This document shows positions 38,126 through 50,233 of a stretch of 64,000 nt of DNA, piece by piece. Source of the stretch: Oidiodendron maius Zn (taxonomy: Eukaryota; Ascomycota; Leotiomycetes; Myxotrichaceae); NCBI GenBank assembly GCA_000827325.1, contig KN832872.1, positions 2,404,096-2,468,095 on the forward strand, read 5' to 3'. The notes beneath the pieces are model-generated. The model saw only the letters and a program-made list of their open reading frames with translations, was not told the DNA's origin and did not search any database. The translations under genes were made by a program, and so were the position numbers. Each line of letters begins with the position of its first letter. Position 1 is the first letter of the stretch.

Positions 38126-39676
38126 CTTAACCTCGCACTGTGACTCGACACAAGAGTCTGTAAAAGGAGAGACGCTGGGCCCGCCGAAGGCATTAAGGTA
38201 TTGGCATTAAGGGAATTAAAGAAATATGTGCGTGAGGTTGATAGACGTCCTTGAAAACAAAACATGGCCATTGCGGGGAGTATATACCATCGGCGGAGGC
38301 TGAATTATCGTGCGGCAGGGCTTTCAAGGCTGCATTAGACTCACACAATGGCCAGCCAGATGCCCAAACCCTCCACACGGCTTCGACATGTTCATCGCTC
38401 GTGGTTAGCAGACGGGATGGAGAGACGGGAAGTCGACGGCTTCTGATTCGCAAAGCACGTGGGGGATTGAGGCACTGCTTTCTCGCGTGTTCCTGAATCG
38501 GAGATTAGGGGGTTGATAACGGCAGGCTGGGCACAGGAATAGAAACATATGAGGGGGCGGGAAGACACTGAAGTTAGTCGGAACTTTATTTCCCAGGACA
38601 AAAGACCCCTCTCAGCAGCACAGACCCCCGTCGCAAGAGCATAGCCACGGCCCACTAGACATGATGCCCACACTGCGATAACTGTGAGACTGCCGAGTAT
38701 CAGCAAGTTGTCGGGACTTCCTGTCTGGAATCGGAAAAGGATTCATGACCCCGTTGCCACGTGCTGGCTTCTGAGCATTATGTAGTCAATTGACATGCGA
38801 TGACGGTCGTGCTGCAGACGACAACTTGATTTTGTAGGCAAACCTTGTTACTCGTCATGCTCGGCGATGTCCGCGAGGTTCGATAATATCAAGTGTCCCA
38901 GGCGACATCTTGGCAGGATTTATGACACCAACTGCGCCCAATTGCGACTTCACAGGACATCCCTGGTTCTTCGATAATCCCGACCCGTCGCTTGACACAT
39001 TAGCAGCGACGTATTTTAATTACACCCACAGACTAGTTGAATTGCTAGAGAAGGTACTAGTTATAATAAAGGTTTCAAAAATCAAGCATTATCGCTCAGA
39101 AATTATGAAGGAAATGTCTTTAAAGATCTCAAGGTCTTATGCTGCTTGCCCCATAACAGTCGATTAGCCAAAAAATTCTAGCCAGCTACAAGCAGTTCAG
39201 CTTGACTCGAAGACATCAGCTTCGATGACATGACTTGAATAATCCGTCTAAATTATTTTGTCCAAGTATAACCGCTGATATCTGTCATGCGATAATTTTT
39301 TAATATCCAAGACAAATTTAAGTAATGTGATATTTGAAAATTAAGTTATCACCTTAATATCAAATTCAAAATTAATGTTCTATCCAATTGCCATCAGCAC
39401 ATATTATCCTTCATCTACCTTTAGATTAATCTTGCACTATTCAAAGAGCATAAACCGATTGAATGGTAGAAAATGATCTTCGACTGTACTGTCTAAGGTA
39501 AACTAATTGAAGGCGTCTATCTGAATGACTAAAGGACTCCTTCAAGTCTGTGCAGAGCGTGGTCGATGATGAAGTATATCAACGATGTAACATCTAAAGG
39601 ACAATATATAAACTTGAGCTCTCCAAAGCCCCTCGTTATCAAAGTTATAAAAGTATATACGATATAAAGTAAATGA
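38126..39676. other. intergenic region
   Basis: About 1.5 kb. Two frames were considered (38392-38706 minus with a hydrophobic start; 38910-39167 plus), but neither has family features or convincing splice partners. The stretch 39170-39670 is strongly AT-rich, consistent with RIP-like decay or a 3' flank. Confidence 0.45.
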
Positions 39677-42600
39677 TCAATTAATATACTTGCGTAGCAG
39701 CTTGATGACCGCTTCGTGCCCGTTCCCAGCAGCCCATGACAGCGGCGTCAGACCATCTTTATTCTTCGAGTCAGCATCAACCTGGCCAGTCCCGAGCAGC
39801 ATCTCGACGACTGCCTCGTTGGCGTTCCCAGCAGCCCATGATAGCGGTGTCCGACCACCGTTATCCTTCAAGTCAGCATCAACCTGGCCAGTCTCGAGAA
39901 GCAGCTTGACGATCACCTCGTGCCCGCTCACAGCAGCCCATAATAGCGGTGTCCGACCGTCTTCATCCTTCAAGTCAGCATCGACCTGGCCAGTCTCGAG
40001 AAGCAGCTTGACGACCGCCTCATGCCCGTTCACAGCAGCCCACAATAGCGGTGTCCGACCGTCTTCGTCCTTCAAGTTAGCATCGACCTGGCCAGTCTCG
40101 AGAAGCAGCTTGACGACCGCCTCGTGCCCGTTCCCAGCAGCCCATGATAGCGGTGTCCGACCATACCTATTATCCTTTGAATTAGCATCGACCTGGCCAA
40201 TCTCGAGTAGCAGCTTGACGACCGCCTCACGCCCTTTCGTGGCAGCCCATGATAGCGGCGTCCGACCATAATTATCCTTGGAGTCAGCATCGACCTGGCC
40301 AGTCTCGAGCAGCAGCTTGACGACCGCCTCGTACCCGTTCGTAGCAGCCCATGATAGCGGCGTCTGACTATACTTATCCTTAGAGTCAGCATCGACCTGG
40401 CCAGTCCCAAGTAGCAGCCTAACGATTGCTTCGTGCCTGTTACAAGCAGCCCCACATAGTGGCGTCCAACCGTCTTTATCCTTCAAGTCAGGGTCGACCT
40501 GGCCAGTCCCGAGAAGTAGCTTGATGACCGCCTCATGCCCGTTCCTAGCAGCCCACCATAGCGGCGTCCGACCGTCTTCATCCTTGCTATCTGCTATATA
40601 TTCCCCAGTCTCAAGCAGAAAGGCAAGGAGTATCTCGTTGCCGTGTTCTGCAACATAAGAGAGCATAGCCCTTTGCCGTGAGAAAGCAAATTTGCGTCCA
40701 AAGTTGGCCCGCTTGTTTCTATCCTGGCAGTACTGTTTGCATAGGTCATGAAGCAGAGACGTCGGGGGGTGGATTTCCGCCTTGATTTCTAAAAACGTCC
40801 GGACAGCTTCATCACTCCCGGTAGCCAGTGCGGCAAATATTGGCGGCCCATAACGCTCATCTTCTACTTCGAAGCAGGATAGGTTAGATGGGTGAACTTT
40901 AATAAGATTTGGCATGTTGCGCTCTGCCAATATATATAAAAGACTCGCATTTAGAGAATGTCGGCGTATTTCGTACCTCTCGAAGAGGTTATCCAGGTTA
41001 ATCCAATTAGTAAGCGGGAAGTTTTGAACAAAATCCTTCTGGTTGACCCCGCCCCCTTCTGCTATATCGGCGTGGTAGAAAACGTTCTGTACAGCGTACT
41101 GTAGGAACGGAAACGCTTTAGCTGCTAACTGTCGAAGGGCTGCGGCTTCATACGATGATGATCTCGGAAGTGGAGCGCCGATGTTCAGATAGGTAGAGAT
41201 GTCAATGCTCATGTAGTTGAGACAGCACAGCTTTAGTCGCTCGTGGCTTTGTCCTTGGAAGTTGTTTCCGAGGTCGGACCAAACTGCCCTTAGCCCGCTT
41301 TCTTTAAGGAGAAAGTCCCTCACTGACTCGTGAATGAATTGAACACTTGGAGTCTTGGCTGTTGTGATTTCGGCGAGCCCTTTCGAAGAATTGAGAATAA
41401 ATCTCTTTATGGCGTCTATCGCAATCTCATCGGAATCCCACTTTGATAGGTCTTGAGGTTCAATACCGGAAAGAATAGCAAAGTACAATTCCTCCGGCTT
41501 TAGCGGTTGTCTTGCGAAGAGTAGCCATTGAATACATAACAGTAGTTCGTTTCTATTGCAATTGTCTCGTGTTAAAATATCGCGGAAAAGCTCGTGCAGA
41601 TCGCTAGGGATATGTCGGAGTCTTTGCCGAAGCGCGTGTATACGGCCATCATCGTGCTCCTTGTTCAATATGTCTACCACAAGGACAACCCACATAAACA
41701 CACCGGATGCCTTCTCTTGAAGTTCAAGTCTGATCTGCTCAGCCAGTTTGCTATACCCGATTTTCAAGTTGCTATCGATATAGCTAGTAATGTCCTGAAT
41801 GTGTCCCTCTTGTCCTTCTAAGACAAGACTGAGTCCATTCCTCATTGTGACATGTGGGTAGTGTCTGCTGGAAAAACAGATTTGAAATCGAATCCTGGTT
41901 GAGACGGCGAGTTCCCCCAGATGTTGAAAAAATGTCACCATGTCTCGAATCTGATGTTCATCACATTCATCCAAGGCGTCAATGAAACACATCACAGAGA
42001 ACTGCCCCAGTGTTTGTATGGCTTGTCCGAAGAGATCTTTTAGTAATTCGACGCTCCATTGGTGATGACTACTACTATTCCACGGCGTAAAGCCGAGAGA
42101 GTCAAAGACACATTGGAGCTCTGGTAGTCGCTCTAGGAGTTGCAATAACAGCGATCGATACATCCCGATCGTACACTTCTCGAGGTCTGCTCCTCGCGCG
42201 TTAAAGAAAAAGGAGATGATGATTCTGTCTTTCATCATCTTCCGGGAATTATTAAGAACAAATTTCATCATAGTCGACTTTCCAGTTCCAGGCTTCCCTT
42301 TCATCCATAAGAAGCCATGATGTTCGTGTAGTTTAGCGGTATCAAGCCAGTCGAGATATTCGGACTTTTTCAGTATCCATTCGCATGTCTTGGCGTATGC
42401 TCTTTTGATGGTCATCTGGCGAGCATCTATTTGGTCAAATCTCAATGAGTCTACCAGCGTCCGCCTCTGCTCTTCGTTGAGAAGAGGGGTCTCTCCCCTT
42501 CTTGACTGCCTAGAGACCATCCTCGTCATTCTGTGGAGTGCAGCAACGACCTTCTTATATTCGACGTCATCAAGTCCTGCGAAACGACACATGTCCATGT

Positions 42601-43580
42601 GATTCTGTCCAATGTGCTCGGTAGTCTCGATAGACGGAAAGTTTAGATAAGATGATGTATCCTCGACGACCTATAGTATATCCTATAAGCAATAGAAGAA
42701 GTATATAGGAGCAAACGTACTTTGCGGCCGTTGAGACCCATAACGCCTAGCTCTTCCTGGAATGAATGTATTATCCAATCTTGTTGGTGAGCCATCGGAC
42801 TAAACTCATCCCTCAGTTCCCTTAAGCGTTCTGCCGATGGCAAGAGCGCGTTGACGATCTGTTCGTTAAAGCGAACCCCGGCAGCTTTGATAACCATCTC
42901 TGCAATGTGTTGAAGAAAGCCACGGGGATCAGCGCCACCATGCGGTGTGCCAAAAAATATGATTCCGATTGTGGAGTCGAAAACGCTGCGGAGGTGAGTT
43001 TGTCCTATATGGCAGCCACTCGACCGTCGCAGCGTTTCCTTAACAACGATTCCTCCCAGGCTATGTGAGATGAATAATACCGGCCTTGAAGGATCTAGCC
43101 GACGCTGAGCCTCTAGAGCAACCAGAAAATCCCACGCGATATCGTAAACTGTATTTCTGCTCACGGGAGGACCAAAGTAGTGTCTCAAATGTGTGTCATA
43201 ACCATATGTCAGGACCCGCGCGTCCGGGATGGTTATTGGAACCAGATCTCGCGGCCAATAGACAGTGGTATTGGAGTTGCTTCCGTGATGCGACCTCGAG
43301 AACAGACTAAGTCTTGGAGCTTTAGAAGGAGGTTCGACTAATTCGTCTTCGTTGCTGTTTTCGTTTCGGTGCCTCACATCTCCTCGCTTGTGAGCCCATG
43401 TCCTTTCAGGATGACCGGTGAAACCATGAATGAATACGATACTTGTTGGTCAGCGGAACATATATCGGATATAGAACTGAAAGAAACCCACTCAAGAGAC
43501 GGCTTTTGGGGATCGAACAGAACTGTCAAACCGGCTGGAGGGATCACTCCGTCCCAACGTACATCAGCCGGTCTATTCAT
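39677..43580 (-). CDS. DUF676-type lipase-like/NACHT/ankyrin NLR-like receptor
   Basis: Three exons, 43580-43492, 43441-42721 and 42670-39677, keep phase (about 1,267 residues). The first intron joins DPQKPSLD to IVFIHGFTGHPERTW, recreating the start of an alpha/beta-hydrolase domain. The hydrolase shows FISHSLGGIVVKE (nucleophile-elbow type GHSLGG, with Ser for the first Gly) and IIFFGTPHGGAD, typical of the DUF676/SERAC-like domains that head fungal STAND proteins. NACHT: Walker A MKGKPGTGKST near residue 398, Walker B CFIDALDECDEH, and CFSSRHYPHV. Ten ankyrin repeats occupy roughly residue 920 to the stop, with the last nine nearly identical. A fungal NLR whose effector may hydrolyse lipids or esters. 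No neighbouring pair gene; the P450 upstream is transcribed in the same direction. Confidence 0.88.
39690..40590. repeat. 102-bp tandem repeats coding ankyrin units
   Basis: Nine units with a 102-bp period (one unit 105 bp), each encoding a 34-residue ankyrin repeat with the core HEAVVKLLLETGQVDADSKD. They are highly similar at the base level, so recent duplication or gene conversion is likely. Confidence 0.87.
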
Positions 43581-44193
43581 GATAATCCAATAGGGATGAA
43601 GCAGTCGATAATTTATATATCCGGCATGCTTTGATTTAGCAGTGGTGTCTAACAGAAGGCTGGATGGTTGGCACAGTCGATAGGCCCCCGCGAGGCTGAG
43701 GGATGTGAATTGAAACTAACAGACAGTGGCCTCGTGTCTTTGGAGTTCGGTGGCCTTGAATTGCTCAGGACTATATGAAGCGATCAATTTTTCTCGAGGA
43801 GCAGGGTCTGAGGAGTATCATGGACGTTGTTGTGAAGGCAGATGATGTTGAAATGCCAGAGCCTCGCGATCGCTTGCTGGCGAATGCGCAGTTAGCTGCA
43901 GAGTTCCCCGCCGAAAGAAGCTAGGCGCCATCTTAGATCATTCGGTGTCGATACATTAGAAAACAGATTCAGCAGTCAAGTGATCCCAGGAACTCGTGAG
44001 AACGTTAGATAAGTATTTTAATTTAGCTAGGAGTAAATGCCGTGGAGCTAAACATCTTTGGCACTGCACAGCATGATCTGTACAGACCTTACCTCCCACA
44101 GCCTTATATGCTACACATATCTGCCTTCTACTTATCCATTAGATATAGCACTCGATGCAATAATATAAGCAGGCACACCTTGCAACCACTCGA
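43581..44193. other. upstream region of the lipase-like/NACHT/ankyrin gene
   Basis: 613 bp between the receptor start and the P450 3' end. No gene recognised. It should carry the receptor's promoter. Confidence 0.45.
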
Positions 44194-45855
44194 TCAATAC
44201 TGGTTGTTCCGTTGTGCGGATGCCCTCAAACACTTCTCGAGCTCTACGCTGTCACGTGGTACCAGTTTCACCTTGAAGTCCCTTGGTATCGCAACGAGCG
44301 CGGTCTTGATTTTGTTATAGTCCGCATAGTCGGTATTTGGCGGCTCATCCTCGCTCGCAATTATGCGATAGCTTGTCAGTAGTCGTACGAGAGCCATGTA
44401 GATGACCCTCGTGGCCACAGCGCGGCCTGTGCAGGCTCTCGCTCCTGCTCCAAAGGACATGTGCGCTAGCCCTTGCACAGGACGCTCTTCTGGCGATTCT
44501 CCCGGCTCCAGCCAGCGCTCGGGATTAAACGTGCCGGCATCTGGGCCAAAGTGATCTACGTCGTGGTTTGCTGCTTGCAAGTTGACGAGAATCATGGTCT
44601 TTGCTGGTATTGTCGCGCCATCCCAGATAACTGGCGTCGTAGTCTTCCGAGGTAAGTTCATAGCGGAAGCGGTATAATAACGACCCGCTTCTTTGACAAG
44701 GGCGTTGATGTAGGGAACTTTCTCTTCGGTCATTGATGCTAGCCACGCTTCTTCAGAGGAGCTAGGATAATGACGTTTAATATCTTCGTATGCTCGCTCT
44801 TGGAACACCTGGCCTTCTTTGGTTGACAGACTTCCAATGCAAGAGACCAAAGTCGCCGGGATTGTCTCAAACCCACCGGAGACCAAGGACAAACATATTG
44901 AGGATAGTTCAACATCTGATAGCTTTGTATCCTCGCCCTTGATTATGGCCGCAGCCACGCATGGCCTGTCAGTGCCGTTTCGGACCCTTTCCCGCGTCTT
45001 GTGAAGGAGAAATTCCAGGTATTTGTCGCGGCGCTGTCGCAGCTCCTTGGCCCTTTGTATTTTCTCGTTATTTGGCAGGTATCGGAGAATCGGGATATAG
45101 TCCTGGAAGTTCTCGGATGCTGAACGAAGCAATGATATAGCTGATCCAACTTCGAGGATCTCTCGGAGCAGTTGACCATCCATGTCGCCCATACGGATGC
45201 CATAGCAGAGGGTGAGCATAGTATTCAAGGCCAGGCGCTGAATGTAGGGGCGAATATTTATTTCCTGTGTACCTTGATGGCTATCTTTATACGTGTCCGC
45301 TATCAGGCTGAACGTTTCTAAGTCAAACATGTCGGAAAATCTCCGGATGGCTGGTCTAGACAGTATAGCTCCAGCGGCCGTTCTCCGATTCTTGGTCGAT
45401 TCATCCCAAGGGCTACTACCTATGGTAAACCCTTTGGTGGACGAAATGACGCCGTGAAAGGTGTATAGTTTTGGGCGGTCGATAACACTAGACTGATTGG
45501 CGACAAGTATACGCGAGGCATCTTCGAACGAGTTAAAGACGACCGCCCGTGTATTTCCTAGTCGGATCTGAAACGTTGAATGTCCATACTTGCGCCATAG
45601 ACGCTCACAGGTTGACGCGTGGTCATCTCCCAGCAGGAGCAGATGGCCCACTGTGGGGAGAGGGTTGGGTATCTCGAAGAGACCTTTGATCTTCGGCAGG
45701 TCGGTATGATATGCCCACTGACGCGGTATTAGCAGCTTGTGACGGACATCATCAGTCACGGTTCACACCTGATAGAATATCACGACAGCTGGTACGATAA
45801 GCCCAAGCCATGTCCAAGGCAGTCTTGCGACTCCAGAGAGCAGGCGTCCCTCCAT
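44194..45855 (-). CDS. cytochrome P450, CYP504-like (phenylacetate hydroxylase type)
   Basis: Two exons, 45855-45769 and 45717-44194, give about 536 residues. The short first exon supplies the membrane anchor (PWTWLGLIVPAVVIFYQ), spliced in phase to WAYHTDLPKIKGLFEIPN. P450 signatures: I-helix region LVSGGFETIPA, the ExxR motif in VKEAGRYY, FNPERW, and the heme-binding loop SFGAGARACTG with its axial Cys. The text DLPKIKG, IDRPKLYTFHGV and SSTKGFTIGSSPWDES resembles fungal phenylacetate/3-hydroxyphenylacetate hydroxylases, which feed aromatic acids into the homogentisate route. It sits in the ER membrane. Without other pathway genes nearby the exact substrate is uncertain. Confidence 0.9.
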
Positions 45856-46252
45856 GTCAAAACTGAACAACTCCTGCCACATACTGTCGCTGCGAGCCTC
45901 AGAAGCCGCGGCCCGAGAGACCTGATAGGTAAGACGGCCTCCGGATCAACGAATAAGGAGTTCCCTTAAGGTAGGTAGTATAGGAGAGACTGATTTAGAT
46001 CAGTCTTGACATAAGATCAGTCAAGGCGCACTTTGCGATAAAGCTATCGCGAGAAGGTGGGGGGGTTCGGCACTCTGAAATGAAATGCCGGATCTCGGCC
46101 CCGGGCGGCCTAACCCCAAGAGGAGGGTCCTGCTGCTACGCCTAGAGATGATTAAGCGTAGCTTTTTAGCCTGACATAGAATCTTGTTATAGATAGACAG
46201 CAAATAGAAATCCGCCGGCTTAATTACTTTAGCTCAGTACCATTCCTCGAAA
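45856..46252. other. intergenic spacer upstream of the P450 gene
   Basis: 397 bp holding the P450 promoter and the 3' flank of the small Cys-rich gene. A short polyadenylation-like AT run is present near 46200-46250; nothing else. Confidence 0.4.
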
Positions 46253-46806
46253 TTATTTAGTATAGCTCGACAAACCACCACTAGCCACATTCGCAACCGA
46301 AGTCAACATCCCTCTCAAAACACCCCCTGATGTCATTTTCGCACCCGGCGCTTTTCCCTCCTCACCATCCTTCCCATCCTTCGCATAATCTTTCTTGCCC
46401 CTCTTCCCACCACCAACCAGTTCTCTCACACTGGCTAGTCGTGGGCTATTCTTCGCCATAGGCGGGTACTGCTTGCCGTCTTTCTCGACTTTGGGCTCGC
46501 ACTGATGCACGTCAGCGTCCATCCGTCTGCCTCTCTACACCACTTTACTATTTCCCTAGCTCCTCGAAAAAATGATTAGAAAGGGGTAGGAGGAGACGTA
46601 GAAAGCAAAGAACCTACAGTACACATCTCCTCCACCGGAACATTATCCATGATTCCTGGCACATGCCGGCCACAGCCCCACCATGTTTTCTTATCTGCTT
46701 GCTGTCAGCCTGCCATCCGCCGTACTACTATAACCCCATCCTTCTGAAATGAAAAGATGGAGAGAAGAGACATACTACAAGTAGCGCATGTAGCAGCTTT
46801 GCACAT
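46253..46806 (-). CDS. small conserved Cys-rich fungal protein
   Basis: Three exons, 46806-46776, 46694-46618 and 46501-46253, give about 118 residues. The first exon encodes MCKAATCATC, the second NKKTWWGCGRHVPGIMDNVP and EEMCT, the third CEPKVEKDGKQYPPMA. The Cys pattern (CK..TC..C, WWGCGxH, CTC) is one I recall from short uncharacterised ascomycete proteins and could bind a metal. The C-terminal half is basic, with a Lys/Gly/Asp-rich run. No signal peptide or membrane segment. The splice sites (GTATGT and GTAGGT donors, AGCAG and ATCAG acceptors) keep phase and reunite the Cys motif, which supports the model. Function is unknown. Confidence 0.78.
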
Positions 46807-47542
46807 CTTTGTTTCCTTGGTCCTTTTGGTGAAGGAGTATTAATCGGGTAGCTGGATAAGCTTTCTGATCGTGATCTTTAGATCTTCCAATCTCAGTATG
46901 GTATTGCGAGAGTTTGACGGAATATCATGTCGATGTTTGTATTTGGATTTTTGGTTGATGGGGACCGGTGCCGAAGTGAACGGGTCATCCTGTGGTGGGG
47001 GGCGGAGTCGTGGCGGAGTTGAGGAGCGTGATTTATTCAGAAGACACTTCCAACAGTTCTCGCCCAACTAATTAGTTAATATATAAGTCATAAAGGAGAG
47101 AACACGAAGGTAGAGGAAAGAGTGCGCTAGGAATGAAACAAGATGGCTACGAAAACTAAAATACCATTCGTGGTCGCAAACTTTGGAATTTGGTCAAGCT
47201 AGTCAGTCAGCCTTACTACGGCATTTTCGCTTCGCAGGATATCGGATCATGACGCAGCCACTATCGCACTTATGTCGCCTGGTTACTGATTTTTACTGAC
47301 TCCGAAAACACCGAGGTGGAAATCCATGCAAATCCATGCTTTTATGGCCCAAAACCAACTTCTAGATTTGGCGTGTAGTACTAATGGTTACATTAATTTA
47401 GTAAGGTAATTTACAGCAACATTGATGAGTTCTAACGGTGTCTTATCGAGTCTAAAGGATTTTGCTATGGTAGAAGTATATGCGAGATAGTTGCTATGAT
47501 TTATGGAGTTGCTACTCGATCTGAGAGTCCTTTTTAAACACA
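46807..47542. other. intergenic spacer
   Basis: 736 bp. Purine-rich near 46960-47040, then AT-rich. No supported gene on either strand. Confidence 0.4.
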
Positions 47543-49648
47543 TTAAGAAGAGTAATTGATCTCGACCACAGGCCCTGTATATTCCTTTCTGCCTCGAATC
47601 AGATAATAGACGACCGCTACAAGAACCACGGTCCCAATGAGCAGGACATTGTAGTTCATATTTTCGGCCGTAACTGGCAGCTCGGATGGCCAGAAACTCC
47701 AGAAGAGCGCCACGATCAGATAGATGCAGGAGAATGCATTTATTACGACCCCAAGTGCTCCAGGAATGCGCCAAGGGCCCCAAACCAGTCTTCTGCCTAC
47801 GTTGTTAACTGGCTCCTCAGGGGAGTCATTAGGTCCGCGCACGTTGATTGAGCCCGTTAAACGCCGATAGAGGAGTAGTGCCGTAGCCATGAGATAGGAA
47901 GTGTAGTAACCACTTGTAACAAGTGCTACCACGTCGTTGAAGGCCGTGCTGCTACCAATGTTGATGAGCGAAAGCAGCGCCGAGACGATAATAGAGAAAA
48001 TAATGCAACGGATAGGCAACGATGTTCGTTTGTCGAGCTGTTAGAATTCCGCGCAGTCAGTAAGGATCAGAGCCGCCCTATAAGTGTAAAACTTACCTGG
48101 ACAAAGAAGCTCCAACCTGGGACGGCTTTATCTCTAGAGAAAGCCCACAGCATTCTGGACGCTGCGGCCATATCCGCGACGTTACCGAAGATTTGCATGA
48201 AGATAATGACGGCCCCCATTGCCGCCGCTCCACCTACGGAGCCAACTCCCGTGCTGAGGATATCCAGGAATGAGTAGCCTGCCAGGCCAGTAGGGCTGCC
48301 AAGAACATCATCGATATTTCCTAGGGCATACACCGCAGCGAGGAGGATGGCGAAGCCTAATGCACCGTTGAGAGCCATGCTGGTCATGATAGAACGTGGA
48401 ACGACGACAGACGCGTTTTTTATTTCCTCTGACATCTAAGGCAAATTAGCGTGCTCGGAGAATCAGTAGGTGGGTATTGCATACATGGATGGCTCCATCA
48501 ACACCGGTAAAGAGGAAAATGGACATTAATAGGCCGATCATGGTTGAAAGCCCTTCGGTCGGCCAACCTCCCGCGTTCTCGAATGCACCCCAGACGTCTG
48601 ACGAGGCTCTGTGCGAGCTGAGGACCACCAGGGGAACAAGTACACCAAAAAAGCCCAGAATGTGCACGCATAAGATAGGACCCTCCAGCACCGGCAACAA
48701 TTTTCGAGCTGATGTATTTATTAACATTCCCCAGCAGAGGACTGCGAAGACGATAAGGGTGCCGTGCCAATTGTGAGGCTCATATGACGGGATGGTGAGC
48801 ACCACCACAGCTTGGATCAGGGTTCCTGAGATGTATGCCGTCGAGGCGACAAGAGCCTGCCAACCCAGCACAGTCATCCATCCTAAGACTGGGTTAGATA
48901 CTCTCTCTCGAGGCGAGCCGGCACCTTCCCACATACCTGTCATATAGCTCAAGAATCTTTGCGCCGAGGGCGGGGCCAACATTGACACCCAGAAATACTG
49001 CCCCGCAGATATGGGAGCCCTGGGTAGCGGACAGTTCTTAGTCACAAAACCTCCTCCAATGTTAAGACTGTTCACTCACATTGATGCGAGTTCGCACAGC
49101 GATGCAAATGTACACCAGGCGCCTATCCACGCAAAAAGGTACATATAGATCATGCCACCTGGGCCGCCACTAGACAATGTCAACTGATTCCCTCCGCGCG
49201 AATTGCAAGGTACGTCCTACTTACTTGGTAAGGCCAATATCCAGAGTACTAGCGCGTGAGTGTCAGCGCATTTCACAGCTTAAATATCCAAATTAGACCT
49301 CCGGGCAATACTAACATCAGAACTCCTTCCCATGTGACGAGAATGGTCGTTGTAAATCCCAGGATAGACATGAACCCATAGCTGCGCTTAAGCGAAAGAA
49401 GAGCTGGGTGTCAGTCGTGTGATTTTCCAATTGATGTGTTAAGGGGAAAAAAAGGGACGACGCAGGCCACGTACCTTCAGAACGGGGACCTTGCCCAGTC
49501 GCATAAGTTCTGTGCGATCTCGCTCCTCTCTACTAGATAGAGAGCCTGATCGTCCAACGGCGTGAATGGATCCGTCATCTTCATCTACCTGTTGAATGTC
49601 TCTGTCTTTTCGCTCCCCAAGCTCATATGTTGCACTTTTCAATGCCAT
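47543..49648 (-). CDS. amino-acid/GABA permease, APC family
   Basis: Eight exons, 49648-49475, 49386-49316, 49248-49225, 49169-49080, 49019-48937, 48882-48485, 48435-48097 and 48037-47543, keep phase (about 557 residues). The third exon is only 24 bp. Joined exons give typical permease text: RSYGFMSILGFTTTILVTWEG, then LTNGGPGGMIYMYLFAWIG, then ELASMAPISAGQYFWVSMLA, and HMSEEIKNASVVVPRSI, with roughly 12 membrane helices. The N-terminus is hydrophilic and faces the cytosol. Such proteins import amino acids, GABA or choline by proton symport. The first in-frame ATG with family fit is 49648 (MALKSATYELG). It shares a 585-bp divergent upstream region with the 7TM gene. Confidence 0.9.
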
Positions 49649-50233
49649 AACTGGACTATAACTGGGTAGGGAGGTGAGGCTGCTGCGGGCGAAAGGACCG
49701 GCGATATCTTGAATCTGTAGAAAAGCACCGTGTTGAAACACGAAAGTGAAAATTGGATCACATTCCACTAATTGAGGAGTGGAAAAAGAAAAAGACGCGG
49801 GAGTGTAAAGGAAGAAGGAAGGATAGATCGACGTGCGTAGTGGGATATTTCTGCTTATATCGGTTGGTCCGGCTCTCTAGCTGTGGAATAATCTCAATTA
49901 AGCCCGAGTCCCTTATTATCAGCCGGTGCTAAGCCCATGCAAGGTCCTTTTGCACACACCGTAACTTCCCTTAATGGTCGGGTGTAACAACCGTATAAAG
50001 TGTTATCAGTGCAGATCCCAAAAAAGAAATACGCGGCAGTTACAGTCCGTGCGCGTTGGTTATGTGATCTGCGAGCGATGGCCAGACACTGGAATTGATG
50101 CTCTGGATGCTATACACCATCGAATATGCATGATATGTGGAGGTATGCATGGCGTTTGAGATAAAGATCCCTCTCGTGCGATCTCTGAGGGAAATCTTAA
50201 GAGGCTTTGTGGTACCAGGCAATCTGCCGCAGG
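49649..50233. promoter_or_regulatory. divergent promoter region, permease and 7TM protein
   Basis: 585 bp between opposite start codons. It includes a TATA-like run near 49858. No specific factor sites recognised. Confidence 0.45.

Noticed and set aside
38392-38706. 104-codon minus-strand frame with a hydrophobic, signal-like start
   Set aside because: The rest is low in family character, has no splice partner, and overlaps a plus-strand frame; not enough to call a secreted protein.
38910-39167. 85-codon plus-strand frame (MAGFMTPTAPNCDF...)
   Set aside because: Not recognised; it ends in AT-rich sequence and has no supporting context.
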